DNA of 64,000 bases from a virus. The notes under the pieces are model-generated. The model worked only from the letters and a program-made list of their open reading frames with translations. It searched no databases and was not told the origin of the DNA. Positions 63,134 to 64,000 of the stretch are shown piece after piece. The DNA lies in IMG/VR virus record IMGVR_UViG_3300021389_000014, positions 1-64,000 of that record, one strand, 5' to 3'. The position numbers were made by a program, and so were the translations under genes. Each line of letters begins with the position of its first letter. The stretch's first letter is position 1.

Positions 63134-63855
63134 CACATTAAAGACTTTCCAATTTTATTTCCAATTTTGTATGATACATATGCGGTTCCTGCGGTTATAG
63201 CAGCACCTTTCAAAAAACCGCCACCACGACGATTTTTTCTTTCTTCTTTTTTAAGCTCTTTAATAAGCTTTGCTTCTTCTTTGGACCATGCAGCAGCTTC
63301 TTGTTCTGCTATGATCCGAGCACGTTCCATCTCTTGGAATTCGCGAGTATACCTACTAGGATTGACCACAGGGACATCATCAGGAATGATGAGACCAGTT
63401 TCATCATATTTGCGACCGTCTTCGCCGTATGTATAATACACGCCGTATGTTTCGTCGTATCCATCGTAACCGCCGTATTCGTCTTCATAGACGTATTCGT
63501 TTTCTTCGGAATTTTCTCTTTCATCCATAATCTGAAACAACTCTTCTAAAAACTCACTCGGAGATTGTGTATCGGGCGTTGTTTCTTCTTTTAGTGCATT
63601 ATATGCGTTTACTTCAATAAGAAGGCATTGTAGGCTCTCAGGATATTCATAAGATGTTCCCAAATCTTGATTAATCCCATCAATGGTTGATTTCCATTGA
63701 TGGGCAATCTTTTCTTTGTATTCAGAAGGAGATTCCGATATACCATCAATGGCTAATATAAGGTCAATTCTATCGTCGGGAAGATCAAAAAAACTAGTTT
63801 TTTCTTTAAAGTCTTTATTAATCTTTTCAATCATCTGTGTTACTTTGTTTGTCAT
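63133..63855 (-). CDS. uncharacterised acidic protein with C-terminal glycine-rich anchor
   Basis: 240 residues, with ATG preceded by AAGGAGAATCAGG. An N-terminal helical part (~1-115), a Tyr/Glu/Asp/Gly-rich low-complexity stretch (YVYEDEYGGYDGYDETYGVY, ~125-145), a helical Arg/Glu/Lys segment (TREFQEMERARIIAEQEAAA), then a basic turn and GGGFLKGAAITAGTAYVSYK, a glycine-zipper-like hydrophobic end that could insert in membrane. No family recognised. Early promoter upstream. Confidence 0.55.
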   Translation of the reverse strand: MTNKVTQMIEKINKDFKEKTSFFDLPDDRIDLILAIDGISESPSEYKEKIAHQWKSTIDGINQDLGTSYEYPESLQCLLIEVNAYNALKEETTPDTQSPSEFLEELFQIMDERENSEENEYVYEDEYGGYDGYDETYGVYYTYGEDGRKYDETGLIIPDDVPVVNPSRYTREFQEMERARIIAEQEAAAWSKEEAKLIKELKKEERKNRRGGGFLKGAAITAGTAYVSYKIGNKIGKSLM

Positions 63856-63876
63856 ACCTGATTCTCCTTTATATAA

Positions 63877-63905
63877 ACAATACTATGCTTCTTCTAGAAT
63901 GTCAA
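63877..63905 (-). promoter_or_regulatory. early promoter for the 63133-63855 gene
   Basis: Minus-strand -35 TTGACA (63905-63900) and -10 TATTGT (63882-63877), 17 bases apart. The -35 box lies within the 3' end of the gene upstream. Confidence 0.75.
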
Positions 63906-64000
63906 CCTCTGTGTAGTAGCTTTCTAGCGCATTTAGAAACCGATTTATCTCGGATATTGACATATCTCGGACTGGTTCTGGTAGAACAAAATTAAGATAA
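63883..64000 (-). CDS. C-terminal end of a truncated gene
   Basis: An open frame enters from the right edge and ends in TAG at 63885-63883, giving 38 residues: YLNFVLPEPVRDMSISEINR, then FLNALESYYTEVDILEEA. Its last codons contain the -35 box for the gene downstream. Too little remains for a functional call. Confidence 0.6.
   Translation of the reverse strand, partial: YLNFVLPEPVRDMSISEINRFLNALESYYTEVDILEEA

Noticed and set aside
1-64000. CRISPR arrays, insertion sequences, integrase or attachment sites, tRNA genes
   Set aside because: None seen on reading both strands; no transposase, integrase or repeat-spacer pattern was recognised.

Overview
The window is an interior piece of the genome of a T4-type tailed phage (a contractile-tailed myovirus) with an AT-rich genome. 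Both ends cut through genes. The T4 assignment rests on recognisable counterparts of gp46/gp47 recombination nuclease, gp55 late sigma factor, gp53, gp25 and gp6 baseplate wedge proteins, gp43 DNA polymerase, gp45 sliding clamp, RNase H and DsbA. It also rests on T4-style late promoters (TATAAATA). The host should be Gram-negative: there is an inner-membrane/lipoprotein spanin pair, several peptidoglycan-degrading domains, and early promoters with near-perfect sigma-70 boxes. Several of the uncharacterised proteins resemble those of marine T4-like phages, but I cannot name the host.

Layout. 1-2.3 kb: a truncated tape-measure-like protein on the minus strand and two baseplate-hub assembly genes on plus. 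2.35-3.16 kb: an 800-base gene-free gap between convergent genes. It holds a terminator, three further hairpins and a GC-enriched, hairpin-dense segment that I read as a large structured RNA. 3.16-7.4 kb (minus): a PD-(D/E)XK nuclease, gp46, gp47 and gp55. 7.5-35.6 kb (plus): a continuous baseplate and fiber block. It includes a gp48/54-like protein, gp53, a hub fused to a VanY-type peptidase, a gp5-like spike carrying an M15 peptidase and a lysozyme, a lysozyme-like protein lacking its catalytic residues, gp25, gp6, a 3554-residue protein in the gp7 position, and several fiber proteins. 35.6-48.2 kb (plus): early and middle genes for replication and nucleotide metabolism (DsbA, polymerase, clamp, thymidine kinase, RNase H, DHFR, thymidylate synthase) plus a MoxR ATPase / DUF2201 metallopeptidase-VWA pair. 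48.2-61.7 kb (minus): virion-type proteins, a GH19 enzyme, UV endonuclease UvsE, a RyR-domain protein, a holin-like membrane protein, a ClpA-like unfoldase, overlapping spanins and a translation initiation factor IF-1. 61.7-64 kb: PhoH (plus), then a HAD phosphatase and small genes (minus).

Regulation is legible. Ten early promoters, all with exactly 17 bases between the boxes, stand before replication, metabolism and takeover genes. TATAAATA-type motifs stand before virion and lysis genes, often immediately after a rho-independent terminator of the preceding gene. gp55, which would direct late transcription, is itself driven by a perfect consensus early promoter. The most unusual contents are the candidate large RNA, the phage IF-1, the MoxR/DUF2201 pair, the RyR-domain protein, and the ClpA that keeps a ClpP-docking-like IGF tripeptide. 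Together these suggest a phage that reprograms host translation, proteolysis and perhaps nucleotide-signal defences.
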